Positions 28,217 to 36,153 of a stretch of DNA of 64,000 nt are shown piece after piece. The notes under the pieces are model-generated. The model searched no databases. It was not told the DNA's origin and saw only the letters and a list, made by a program, of their open reading frames with translations. Both the position numbers and the translations under genes were made by a program. Positions within the stretch are counted from its first letter, which is position 1; each line of letters opens with the position of its first letter. This DNA comes from Flavobacteriales bacterium (lineage in GTDB: Bacteria > Bacteroidota > Bacteroidia > Flavobacteriales_F > PHOS-HE28), in NCBI GenBank assembly GCA_019912395.1, contig JAIOIH010000066.1, forward strand, positions 1 through 64,000, given 5' to 3'.

Positions 28217-28660
28217 ATGTCCACCTATTTCAAGCTGCATTACCACATCGTGTTCGGAACGAAGAACCGTGTCGCATGTCTCGACAAGAAATGGCGTACG
28301 CAGTTGTGGGAGTACATGGGTGGTACCATCCGCGGCCTTGGCGGCGTGCCCCATGGCGTTGGCGGCTGGAATGACCATGTGCATCTGCTCATCGACCTGA
28401 AACCCACGCAGGTGATCGCCGATGTGATGAGGGAATTGAAAAAGGCAACCACCGCATGGGTCCGCGAACATGGCGGGCTACCGACGTTCCAATGGCAGGA
28501 GGGCTATGGTGTCTTCACGGTCGGCTGGCGCGAACGCGATGCGATAGAACGCTACATCGCAGGGCAGGAGAACCATCACCGGCAGAAGGCGTTCCGCGAA
28601 GAACTTGTCGAACTGCTGAACGAGGCGGGTGTGGAATTCGATCCGAAATACCTGCCGTGA
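28217..28660 (+). mobile_element. tnpA: IS200/REP-associated tyrosine transposase (TnpA-like, intact)
   Basis: Intact 147-aa single-strand transposase of the Y1 HUH family. The N-terminus MSTYFKLHYHIVFGTKNR is typical of Bacteroidota IS200 members; the HUH motif is HVH at residues 54-56, and the nucleophile is Tyr113 in YIAGQ with the metal-helping Gln117. The end GVEFDPKYL is the usual C-terminus. Start 28217 follows the left inverted repeat. The unit is bracketed by perfect 26-bp inverted repeats (28161-28186, 28662-28687) and outside these by diverged direct copies of a REP-like hairpin, an arrangement typical of REP-associated transposases. Confidence 0.92.
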
Positions 28661-28661
28661 G

Positions 28662-28687
28662 GAACACCCGCTGCGACCCCTTCGGGG
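28662..28687 (-). repeat. Right inverted repeat of the IS200-like unit
   Basis: Starts GAACACCCGCTGCGACCC directly after the transposase stop; perfect reverse complement of 28161-28186. A further GACCCCTTCGGGGTC hairpin follows at about 28724-28738 in the spacer before the right REP-like repeat. Confidence 0.85.
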
Positions 28688-28775
28688 TCGTTTGGCCTTT
28701 GTCTTTTACGAGCTACAGGCCGTGACCCCTTCGGGGTCTTTCACCCTGCTCCCCTTACTAGCGCTAACTTCTGCG

Positions 28776-28839
28776 CTCGTGTGGAAGAAACTGGACAGAT
28801 CTGTAGCACAGCGCGAGCGTGGAGACTCGCGCCAGAGAA
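28776..28839 (+). repeat. REP-like palindromic repeat, copy 3 (right of IS200)
   Basis: CTCGTGTGG, CTGGACAGATCTGTAGCA and hairpin GCGCGAG-cgtggaga-CTCGCGC (28811-28832). Relative to copy 2, A-to-G in the left arm is matched by T-to-C in the right arm, so pairing is kept. Confidence 0.75.
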
Positions 28840-28858
28840 GGGCTGCCGATGAATCAAC

Positions 28859-29425
28859 CTATCCAGGCTTCCGCCTTACCATATCAAAAGCCTCATAGTC
28901 ATCACCACTCGCTTCCGACTTCGGTGGAAGTAGCAAGATACGGTCTTTACCAATCCAATAGAGGCGAAAATTCCGACACTTCATGGCTTCTCCCTGTGCA
29001 AATAGGGTATCCCGCGATCTGTTCCGAGCGATCATCAATGTTGTGTTCGAACTGTCATTATTAAGGAAGAACTCTCCTTTATCTGTCCGGTCATGCACCG
29101 GATCTGAGTACGTCTCTTCCCAGATGAATATCTTCGAACTCTTCAGTTCGAATCTGATGTGACGGTCCAAGCACTTAGCGCCGTACCAGCAGGTATCAGG
29201 AGGCCGGTTCATCCATAACAGCGAATCGGTCCAAACCCCTGTGATGTCCTCAAGGGTAGTCTCGCGTTGATCTCCAATCAGGTCGCGCTGTTCCTTGTTG
29301 ACCATGACGAACCGGAGAGGGATATCGTCATTCAAAGCATTTGGCTTGCCGACACTTGACCCAGAAGGTTCATTGCAACCGACAACCATTCCAAGGGTCG
29401 AGGCAGCCAAGATGAACCTCCTCAT
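28859..29425 (-). CDS. Lipoprotein of unknown function coupled to kdnA (188 aa)
   Basis: Begins MRRFILAASTLGMVVGCNEP with lipobox VVGC. The mature part has DITGVWTDSLLWMN near residue 60, two Cys in TCWYGAKC and a beta-rich remainder (KSSKIFIWEETYSDP, RLYWIGKDRILLLPP). The pattern recalls small lipocalin-like lipoproteins, but I cannot name the family. Base composition is more AT-rich than neighbours. Its ATG overlaps the TGA of kdnA, so it is translated behind it, although it lies next to the repeat-rich IS200 region and may be a later arrival. Confidence 0.75.
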   Translation of the reverse strand: MRRFILAASTLGMVVGCNEPSGSSVGKPNALNDDIPLRFVMVNKEQRDLIGDQRETTLEDITGVWTDSLLWMNRPPDTCWYGAKCLDRHIRFELKSSKIFIWEETYSDPVHDRTDKGEFFLNNDSSNTTLMIARNRSRDTLFAQGEAMKCRNFRLYWIGKDRILLLPPKSEASGDDYEAFDMVRRKPG

Positions 29426-30627
29426 ACTTCCACTCCTTCCATCGCGCTCCTCACCGCCTTCTCCACCTTGTCCAAGTAGGCATTCAGCTCAGCCTCGGTC
29501 CACGTCACGCGGATGTTGAAGCTGATCAAACGGCTGAGCACCGCGTCGCTCTTGGGGAACTTCTGCGTCTTGAGGTCCTGTGGTAGGCCTAGCTCATGCG
29601 CCACCGTGCGGAACGGCATCTTCATGTCCTTTAGGTGGTCCCACTGCTTGATGTAGTGGTACATGTTGTCATACCAGTAGGCACCGCCCACGCCAGCTTC
29701 GATCATCGCCTTGTTCGCCGCGCGCGCCGTGGCCTCGTCGGGGAAGAGCATGTGGAAGAAGGTGGCGCTATCACCAGCATCATCGCATTGCTTGCGGAAT
29801 GCCAGACCGGGGATCTTCGACAGCCGCTCTTGGATGATCGCTTTGTGCTTGCGCTGCTGGCTGAGGATGTAGGGCAGCTTCCGCGCTTGCGCCAAGCCGA
29901 TGGCCGCGTTGATCTCGCCGATGCGGTAGTTGGTGCCCATGATGTAGTGCGGCTCCATCCCCCGGTTGTCGCCCTCGTGGCTGTGGCCGTGGTCGCTGAA
30001 GTATTCGGCGGTCTTGATCAGCTGCTCATCATCGGTGATAACTACTCCTCCTTCACCACAGGTGTTGATCTTGAAGAAATCGAAGCTGAAACTGCCGATC
30101 TTTCCGTAAAGGCCCAGATGCTTGCCCTTGTAGGTAGCGCCTAGCGCCTGCGCGGTATCCTCGATCAGCATGATGTTCTTCTCCCTGCACACGGCCATGA
30201 TGCCGTCGAGGTCCGCGGCGGCGCCGCACATGTGGACGAGCAGCACGGCCTTCGTCTTTGGGCCGCACACCGCGCGGATGCCCTCGGCGCTCAGGCAGAG
30301 CGTCTCATCGATCTCCGCGAATACCGGGATCGCCCCGGCGAGCAACACGCTCTCGATGGTGGCGATGAAGGTGAAGGGCGGCACGATCACCTCGTCACCG
30401 TAGCCCACACCGCACGCGGCCAGCATGGTGCTGACGGCGGTGCTGCCGCTGCTCACGGCCAGCGCATGCTTCGCACCGGTGAAGCGCGCGATCACCGCCT
30501 CGAAGTCCTTCGCCTTCCAATGGCCTTGACGCTGGGCGTCGTGGTTGTAGCGGAAGAGCACGCCCGTGTTCAGGACGTCCATCACTTCCTTCCTCTCTTC
30601 TTCTCCAAAAAGCTCTGTGCCGGGCAT
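29422..30627 (-). CDS. kdnA: 8-amino-3,8-dideoxy-D-manno-octulosonate transaminase KdnA
   Basis: PLP aminotransferase of the DegT/DnrJ/EryC1 family that aminates the 8-aldehyde made by KdnB, giving 8-amino-Kdo for lipopolysaccharide. The start MPGTELFGEEERKEVMDVL, SSGSTAVSTMLAA, DEVIVPPFTFIATIESV, EDTAQALGATYKG and SFDFFKINTCGEGG with the PLP Lys186 are close to Shewanella KdnA, including SDHGHSHEG and the ending SFNIRVTWTEAEL. Length 401 aa is complete. A TACCTTTG -7 element lies 21 bases upstream. KdnB is 7 kb downstream on the same strand. Confidence 0.9.
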   Translation of the reverse strand: MPGTELFGEEERKEVMDVLNTGVLFRYNHDAQRQGHWKAKDFEAVIARFTGAKHALAVSSGSTAVSTMLAACGVGYGDEVIVPPFTFIATIESVLLAGAIPVFAEIDETLCLSAEGIRAVCGPKTKAVLLVHMCGAAADLDGIMAVCREKNIMLIEDTAQALGATYKGKHLGLYGKIGSFSFDFFKINTCGEGGVVITDDEQLIKTAEYFSDHGHSHEGDNRGMEPHYIMGTNYRIGEINAAIGLAQARKLPYILSQQRKHKAIIQERLSKIPGLAFRKQCDDAGDSATFFHMLFPDEATARAANKAMIEAGVGGAYWYDNMYHYIKQWDHLKDMKMPFRTVAHELGLPQDLKTQKFPKSDAVLSRLISFNIRVTWTEAELNAYLDKVEKAVRSAMEGVEV

Positions 30628-30648
30628 GGGTTTTCACGTTTCTGCGAA

Positions 30649-30656
30649 CAAAGGTA
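30649..30656 (-). promoter_or_regulatory. -7 promoter element TACCTTTG of kdnA
   Basis: Exact TAnnTTTG match on the minus strand, ending 21 bases before the kdnA ATG at 30627. Confidence 0.65.
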
Positions 30657-30736
30657 GAACCTGCCCTGTTCCACTTTCGATCTCGTCGGTATGGCTGCGT
30701 ACCGGCAACACATTAACCAACACTTCAGATCAGATC

Positions 30737-31183
30737 ATGAAACGCACATCGAAAGCACAATGGAAAGGAACCATCAAGGAAGGCAAGGGTACGCTTACCG
30801 CCCCCAGTGGGGTGCTGAGCAACAGTCCCTATTCCTTCCATGCCCGGTTCGAGGATGCCATGGGGACCAATCCCGAAGAGCTCATCGGCGCGGCACATGC
30901 GGGCTGCTTCGCCATGATGACCTCCCTGCTCCTCACCCAGGCTGGGCACACCGCCGAGCAATTGGATACCGAGGCCACGGTGGTTCTCGGCGAAGTGGAC
31001 GGATTACCCACCATCACGGACATCAAGCTGAAGATCCATGGCAAGGTGCCGGGCATGGACGAGGCGACCTTCAAGAAGATCGCGACCGATGCCAAGGAGA
31101 AATGCCCGGTATCGCGCCTGGTGACGGGCGCTAAGACCAGCTTGGAGATCACCTTTGAGCAAGCGGAAAAGGTGACTGCCTAA
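30737..31183 (+). CDS. OsmC/Ohr-family peroxiredoxin
   Basis: Cytoplasmic 148-aa thiol peroxidase that reduces organic hydroperoxides. The catalytic pair is Cys57 in HAGCFAM and Cys123 in KCPVSR, both in their OsmC contexts; the GVLSNSPYSFHARFED N-terminal block fits OsmC more than Ohr. Start 30737 is chosen by family alignment; upstream codons to 30566 overlap the divergent kdnA promoter. A strong stem-loop terminator follows at 31204. Confidence 0.95.
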   Translation: MKRTSKAQWKGTIKEGKGTLTAPSGVLSNSPYSFHARFEDAMGTNPEELIGAAHAGCFAMMTSLLLTQAGHTAEQLDTEATVVLGEVDGLPTITDIKLKIHGKVPGMDEATFKKIATDAKEKCPVSRLVTGAKTSLEITFEQAEKVTA

Positions 31184-31203
31184 CAGCGAAGGTGAGGCAA
31201 TGG

Positions 31204-31229
31204 AGAAGCCCCAACCTCGGGGCTTTTCC
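31204..31229 (+). terminator. Rho-independent terminator after osmC-family gene
   Basis: AAGCCCC/GGGGCTT arms, 6-base loop, followed by TTCC; 20 bp after the stop. Confidence 0.75.
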
Positions 31230-31270
31230 GCTTTCCGCTCCTACCTTCAGCGCCGCAATTGCCACCGGAC

Positions 31271-31606
31271 ATGAAGAAGCGACCCACCGGAGGAATGGTG
31301 TACAGCACCAACCCCAATGTCAACACCGGATCTTTTGGGGGCCGTGAACCGGTTACGCTACCGCCCGCACAGCAGGACCTGCGCATTCACCTCGACCGAT
31401 TGAAAGGCAACAAGGAAGTGACGCGCATCGTGGGCTTCGTCGGGAAGGACGCCGACTTGGCCGATCTGGGAAAACTGCTGAAGAGCAAGTGCGGCGTGGG
31501 CGGCAATACGAAGGAGGGTGTGATCCTGCTGCAAGGCGATCACCGGGACAAGGTGTTGAAACTGTTGACGGAAGCGGGCTACAAGGCGAAGAAGGCGGGG
31601 GGCTGA
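31271..31606 (+). CDS. SUI1/eIF1-like translation initiation factor homologue (YciH type)
   Basis: A 111-aa protein whose second half (DLRIHLDRLKGNKEVTRIVGF, LGKLLKSKCGVGGNTKEGVILLQGDHRDKVLKLL) is the SUI1 domain; bacterial members (YciH) influence start-site selection. The N-terminal 35 residues are a flexible Gly/Thr-rich lead. ATG at 31271; a TTG at 31259 is in frame but less likely. A near-consensus -7 sequence TACCTTCA lies at about 31242, directly after the terminator of the previous gene. Confidence 0.92.
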   Translation: MKKRPTGGMVYSTNPNVNTGSFGGREPVTLPPAQQDLRIHLDRLKGNKEVTRIVGFVGKDADLADLGKLLKSKCGVGGNTKEGVILLQGDHRDKVLKLLTEAGYKAKKAGG

Positions 31607-31607
31607 G

Positions 31608-31631
31608 AGTTGGCAGGCGGCAGTTGGCAGG
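31608..31631. repeat. Short-period repeat after the SUI1 gene
   Basis: AGTTGGCAGGCGGC followed by AGTTGGCAGG, a 14-base period, starting 2 bases after the stop codon. Akin in style to the CAGTTGTCAGTTGTCAG tract at 964-980. Confidence 0.55.
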
Positions 31632-31751
31632 CGTGGCCGCGAAATTCTGTAGTCCATGAAGAAACCCGCGACCACCCATGGCTTCACCGTGCCGATGACT
31701 GCGGTGAAGCGACCAAGCCTGCCAAGTGTTTTGATGAGCGAAACGTACATC

Positions 31752-32102
31752 ATGGATATTCGCATCAAACGGATCTACGAGGAAGCAGCGAAGGACGATG
31801 GCTACCGCATACTGGTGGACCGCGTCTGGCCGCGCGGTATGGCGAAGGAGCATGCGAACGTTGACGAATGGGACAAGGACATCGCGCCCTCCACCGAACT
31901 GCGGAAATGGTTCGGGCACGAAACGAAGAAGTTCCCCGAGTTCAGGAAACGCTACACCCATGAACTATTGGACGTGGCGGAAGAGCTTGGCCGCATCCGT
32001 GACCTGGCCAGGAAGCAACGCATCACCTTGGTCTACGGGGCAAAGGACGAGCAGCACAACCAGGCGGTGGTGTTGCGGGAAGTGCTTCTGGGGAAGACAT
32101 GA
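31752..32102 (+). CDS. DUF488 family protein (116 aa)
   Basis: Small cytoplasmic DUF488 protein. Seen: MDIRIKRIYEE, DGYRILVDRVWPRGMAKE, IAPSTELRKWFGHE, RYTHELL and TLVYGAKDEQHNQAVVL, all in family order. Start 31752 matches the family; the frame is open to 31656 without conservation. Function of the family is not established. It is convergent with the T9SS cargo gene at 32211 and shares a terminator with it. Confidence 0.92.
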   Translation: MDIRIKRIYEEAAKDDGYRILVDRVWPRGMAKEHANVDEWDKDIAPSTELRKWFGHETKKFPEFRKRYTHELLDVAEELGRIRDLARKQRITLVYGAKDEQHNQAVVLREVLLGKT

Positions 32103-32148
32103 GGCATTGCACACCAAGCTTATACTCCATCAAGGCCCCACGAAGGCC

Positions 32149-32183
32149 AAAGGCCGCATCATCTCACGGATGACGCGGCCTTT
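32149..32183. terminator. Bidirectional terminator between convergent genes
   Basis: AAAGGCCGCATCAT and ATGACGCGGCCTTT form 14-bp arms with one mismatch and a 7-base loop. A-rich and T-rich edges suit both strands; it lies between the stops at 32102 and 32211. Confidence 0.75.
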
Positions 32184-32210
32184 CGCGTTTCGGAGGCAAC
32201 AGTGCGGACC

Positions 32211-33077
32211 TTACTCCATCATCACCTGTTGGCGATGGGCGCCGTTCGCTGTGCGAAGTTCCAGCACTCCGAGGCCATGGAACGCGGAAACATCGATGTT
32301 GAATCGACCGTTCCCGGGAGGAACACCCTGGGCCAGCATGCGACCGGTAGGGTCGTACAAGGTCCATGCGTGTACGCTGCCCATCGCTGTGGAAGGCTCC
32401 ACCTGGAGCAGGTCGCTCGCCGGGACCGGCCAAGCACGGAACCCTGGTGTACTGCCCTCCCCGATGGTCTGTGGTACACTGGAGCAGGCGGTCACGCTCA
32501 CGTCATCGATGTACCACCCGGCACGGTTCACCACGGTGGTGGCCCATAGCTTGAAATCCAAGGCAACTGAGGCTTGGCCCAGGAACGGTGTCAGGTCCAC
32601 GGTGGCTTCCGACCAGGCAGTGCTCCGCTCCGTGGTGTCGTTCCTGTACACCTCTGTTCCATTGGCCGTGATCACCAAATAATCGAAGCTCACGAAAACC
32701 TCGAACCAATGGGCAAAATTGAGCTCGGCCGAGACCAGGGCCGGATCGCTCAGGTCCATCATGAGTTCCATGGTGTTGAACCCGCTTGGGCTCTGATTGT
32801 TGTAACAATCGTTCAACAAGGTGCCCCAACCCTTTGTACCGGAGTTGGCCCCACCGGGGGAGTAAATGTTCGCACTTTCGCAATTGGTCCCCGCGATACT
32901 GACCGGGATGACGCCATACTCCCAATCGCCGGCACCGATCGCCGTGAATCCGCCATTGTCGGTTTCGAAGTCCGTGGAATAAAGCGTGACCGGGAACGAT
33001 CCCGGGCATTGCGCCATGACCGTTGACCCCAGAAGACCTGCCAAGGCTACTGTGAGGAATGGTAAGGTTTTCATCAT
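32211..33077 (-). CDS. Secreted protein with T9SS sorting domain (about 288 aa)
   Basis: Exported protein with signal peptide (MMKTLPFLTVALAGLLGSTVMAQ), a jelly-roll-like domain (TDFETDNGGFTAIGAGDWEYG to AGWYIDDVSVTAC, about residues 35-200) resembling MAM/laminin-G-like modules of Bacteroidota cargo, and a type A sorting domain (FRAWPVPASDLLQV to HRQQVMME). Start 33077 or 33074 both open the signal peptide; a TATCTTGC near-consensus -7 lies about 20 bases upstream. Function unknown, possibly carbohydrate or surface binding. Confidence 0.8.
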   Translation of the reverse strand: MMKTLPFLTVALAGLLGSTVMAQCPGSFPVTLYSTDFETDNGGFTAIGAGDWEYGVIPVSIAGTNCESANIYSPGGANSGTKGWGTLLNDCYNNQSPSGFNTMELMMDLSDPALVSAELNFAHWFEVFVSFDYLVITANGTEVYRNDTTERSTAWSEATVDLTPFLGQASVALDFKLWATTVVNRAGWYIDDVSVTACSSVPQTIGEGSTPGFRAWPVPASDLLQVEPSTAMGSVHAWTLYDPTGRMLAQGVPPGNGRFNIDVSAFHGLGVLELRTANGAHRQQVMME

Positions 33078-33284
33078 GTTATGTGGTTTTGTTCGATGCA
33101 AGATAATGATCCCAGGAATTCGGTAGCGCGTGCATGATCCTTCCTATCCACTTTCCCGCAGGGATCCGGGAAGGAATCTCCACATTGCTTTCCACCCGGC
33201 CCCAGCGCGATGCCCCGAAGGTCACGGCCGGTCGCATGGTCCGGAAGGTGATCCCTTCGGCATCATTCTTGTTCGGGATGCCAC

Positions 33285-34037
33285 ATGCTATCATTCAAGA
33301 AAGTCGCGTTCTGCCTACTGTTCCTGCTCCCCTACCTACCCGCCTCGGCACAAGGGAAACCATACGACGACCTCCTCGTTCTCTATGTGGACGAGGATTA
33401 TGAGAAGTGCGTGTACAAGGCTGAACGGTATGTGGACCGCAAGGACAGCCACCGCGACGCACTCCCCTATCTCTACGCCAGCATGTGCTACTTCGAGATG
33501 AGCAAGATCCCGAAGTACCAGGAAATGGACGAATACAAGCGTGCCGATCGCGATGCGTTAAAGTGGGCCGCGAAATACCGCCGGAAGGACAAGAACATGG
33601 AGTTCTTCGCCGACTTCGAGGATTATTGGAGCGAGTTGAACACGGTGGCCCAGGAGGTCGGCATGAACTTCTTGGACGAGAAGTCCTACAGCAAGGCCAA
33701 GTCACAATTCCAGCGGATGACGCGCTATAATCCGGAGAACCCCGGTGCATGGGCCATGCTGGCGTTGACCCAAAAGAAAATGAAGGCAGCGCGCGATGCG
33801 AAGGAGAGCACCGAGAAGTTCCACGAGGCACTGAACGCCGTCCCTGTTGTGGACCGTCTGCCGCTCGACCAACGCAAACTACTGCTGGAAGGATTGGTAC
33901 GCACCGCTGAGGATCAGGAAAAAAGCGGGGACCTCACTGCCGCGAAGGCTACGATGGACCTCGGTGAGGGATACTTCATGGAGAACCCGGAGTTCAAGGC
34001 ACTTTATCAGGAACTTCAAGGCTCTGCGGGCAAATAG
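33285..34037 (+). CDS. Exported TPR-like protein of unknown function (250 aa)
   Basis: Signal peptide (VAFCLLFLLPYLPASAQG) followed by an all-helical protein with tetratricopeptide-like helices: YEKCVYKAERYVDRKDSHRDALPYLYASMCYFEM near 40-75, YSKAKSQFQRMTRYNPENPGAWAMLAL near 140-170 and a last pair near 200-240. Very rich in Lys and Glu. Probably a periplasmic scaffold. It is convergent with the E1 dehydrogenase gene, whose stop is 16 bp away. I cannot name the family. Confidence 0.75.
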   Translation: MLSFKKVAFCLLFLLPYLPASAQGKPYDDLLVLYVDEDYEKCVYKAERYVDRKDSHRDALPYLYASMCYFEMSKIPKYQEMDEYKRADRDALKWAAKYRRKDKNMEFFADFEDYWSELNTVAQEVGMNFLDEKSYSKAKSQFQRMTRYNPENPGAWAMLALTQKKMKAARDAKESTEKFHEALNAVPVVDRLPLDQRKLLLEGLVRTAEDQEKSGDLTAAKATMDLGEGYFMENPEFKALYQELQGSAGK

Positions 34038-34052
34038 GCATTGTTCACGACC

Positions 34053-36077
34053 TCAGTAAGCTGCCAATTTGGCCAGCGCGACCTTCAAACGGGCCTTCGG
34101 TAGAAATTGCTCCTCCAGCGCTTGCGCGAAGGGAACCGGCGTATCGATCGATGCCACGCGCACCACTGGAGCCTCCAAGCAGGTGAAGCACTCTTCCATG
34201 ATCGTCGCGGAGATCTCCCCGCCGATGCCCCCAGTAAGCGTGTCCTCGTGGAGCACCAATGCCTTGCCGGTCCTGCGCACGCTTTCCAGCACCCGCTCCT
34301 TGTCCCACGGCAACAAGGTGCGCAGGTCGATCAGGTCGGCCTTTATGCCGGGTTCCGCATTCAGCGCTTCGATGGCCCAATGCACGCCCATGCCGTAGGT
34401 GATGATGGTGAGGTCGGTGCCTTCGCGAAGCAGCGCCGCTTCGCCGATCGGCAAGGTGAACCAACCTTCTCGCACCGGCCCGTGAAGGCTGCGGTAGAGG
34501 TTCTTGTGCTCGAAGTACATCACCGGGTCGGGATCCTCGAAAGCCGCGCATAGCAAGCCTTTCGCATCGTTCGGGGAGGAGGGGTAAACCACCTTCAGTC
34601 CCGGTGTTTTGAAGAACCAGGCCTCGTTGCTCTGGCTATGGAAGGGACCTGCTCCGGAACCCGCGCCCGTGGGCATGCGCACCACCACGTCCGCATTCTG
34701 GCCCCAACGCCAGTGCGTCTTTGCCAGGTTGTTGCAGATCTGCGTCATGCCTTCGCTCACGAAATCCGCGAACTGCATCTCCACCATGCTCTTCATGCCA
34801 TTGATGCTGAGCCCCAGCCCCGCGCCAAGGATCGCACTTTCGCAGAGGGGCGTGTTGCGCACGCGGTCCTTGCCGAACTCCGCCATCAGACCGTCCGTGA
34901 CCTTGAACGCACCGCCGTATTCCGCGATGTCCTGGCCCATCAGAACCAAGTTGTCGTTGCGGCGCATGCTTTCCCTCAGGCCATCGGTGATCGCGTCGAT
35001 AAAGCGCATCTCCTTCCCATCCACGGCAGGTTCCACCATCATGGGCGAGCGATCCCCCAGTACGATCGGCTTGGCATACACGTCGTTCAATTCCACTTCG
35101 AGCTCCGCCTTCACCGGTTCCTCCGCGAAGGCCGTTTCCACCGCATGGGCGATCTCGTTCTTGATGGCGTTGCGCGTAGCGTCCTTCACCGTTTCGCTGA
35201 GGATGCCCTGCGAAACAAGCCAACTCTCGTAATTCGACACGGGATCCTTTTTCTCCCATTCCGCCAGCAGTTCCTTGGGCACATACTTGGTGCCGCTGGC
35301 CTCTTCATGCCCCCGCATGCGGAAGGTCATGCACTCCACCAGGATCGGCCGCGGACGGCGACGAATGCTTTCGGCCGCCTCGCGGATGGTGTGGACCACT
35401 TCCAGGATGTTGTTGCCGGCCACCACGCGGCTTTCCATGCCATAGCCCAGGGCCTTATCGCTGATGTACCGGCACTTGAACTGCTCGCTGCTGGGCGTGC
35501 TGAGGCCGTAGCCGTTGTTCTCCACCACGATGATCACCGGCAGGTCCCACACGGCAGCGACGTTCACGCTCTCATGGAAATCGCCCTCGCTGGTGGCGCC
35601 GTCGCCGGTGAAGACGAGCGTGCATTTGTGCTCGTTGCGCAGCTTGTGCGCCAGCGCGATGCCGTCCGCCACGCCGAGCTGGGGGCCCAGATGGCTGATC
35701 ATGCCCACCATCTTGTACTCCTGCGTCCCGAAGTGGAAACTTCTGTCGCGGCCCTTGGTGAAGCCGTTCGCAAACCCCTTGAACTGGCTGAAGAGCCGCG
35801 CCATGGGCACCCCGCGCGCGGTGAACGTGCCAAGGTTGCGGTGCATCGGCAGGAGGTACTCGTCGGCTTCCATGGCCAGCGCCGATCCCACGGCCACCGC
35901 TTCCTGCCCGATGCCGCTGAACCATTTGCTGATGCGCCCCTGGCGCAGCATGCTCAGCATCTTCTCCTCGATCAGGCGTGGACGGAGCAATTGCTCGTAG
36001 ATGCTGAGGAGCTCGGCATCCGTGAGCTTCTTCCGGTCGAATGCGATCTGCTTTTTCTCGATGGTCTCCAGGAACAT
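34053..36077 (-). CDS. 2-oxoacid dehydrogenase E1, alpha and beta subunits fused
   Basis: A 674-aa thiamine-diphosphate enzyme, the E1 component of a branched-chain 2-oxoacid or pyruvate dehydrogenase complex. The alpha half (residues 20-330) shows the TPP motif from GDG at 158-160 to NN at 187-188 and GMESRVVAGNNILEV. The beta half (from about 350) shows MRFIDAITDGLRESMRRND, GQDIAEYGGAFKVTDGL and the transketolase C-terminal domain. In most bacteria these are two genes; the fusion is common in Bacteroidota. The conserved phosphorylation-loop-like GRDRSFHFGT suggests the branched-chain type, but this is uncertain. E2 and E3 are not nearby. Confidence 0.93.
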   Translation of the reverse strand: MFLETIEKKQIAFDRKKLTDAELLSIYEQLLRPRLIEEKMLSMLRQGRISKWFSGIGQEAVAVGSALAMEADEYLLPMHRNLGTFTARGVPMARLFSQFKGFANGFTKGRDRSFHFGTQEYKMVGMISHLGPQLGVADGIALAHKLRNEHKCTLVFTGDGATSEGDFHESVNVAAVWDLPVIIVVENNGYGLSTPSSEQFKCRYISDKALGYGMESRVVAGNNILEVVHTIREAAESIRRRPRPILVECMTFRMRGHEEASGTKYVPKELLAEWEKKDPVSNYESWLVSQGILSETVKDATRNAIKNEIAHAVETAFAEEPVKAELEVELNDVYAKPIVLGDRSPMMVEPAVDGKEMRFIDAITDGLRESMRRNDNLVLMGQDIAEYGGAFKVTDGLMAEFGKDRVRNTPLCESAILGAGLGLSINGMKSMVEMQFADFVSEGMTQICNNLAKTHWRWGQNADVVVRMPTGAGSGAGPFHSQSNEAWFFKTPGLKVVYPSSPNDAKGLLCAAFEDPDPVMYFEHKNLYRSLHGPVREGWFTLPIGEAALLREGTDLTIITYGMGVHWAIEALNAEPGIKADLIDLRTLLPWDKERVLESVRRTGKALVLHEDTLTGGIGGEISATIMEECFTCLEAPVVRVASIDTPVPFAQALEEQFLPKARLKVALAKLAAY

Positions 36078-36116
36078 GGGGGGTCGGCGGATTCATGCGC
36101 GCCGTTCGTTGGGCGG

Positions 36117-36124
36117 CAAAGTTA
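36117..36124 (-). promoter_or_regulatory. -7 promoter element TAACTTTG of the E1 gene
   Basis: Exact TAnnTTTG match on the minus strand, 39 bases before the ATG at 36077. Confidence 0.6.
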
Positions 36125-36153
36125 CGGGTTGGTTTTCCGCAGGTGATGGGTTT

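Noticed and set aside
34638-36146. 502-codon plus-strand frame
   Set aside because: Antisense of the fused E1 gene, which has a full TPP motif and both subunit folds.
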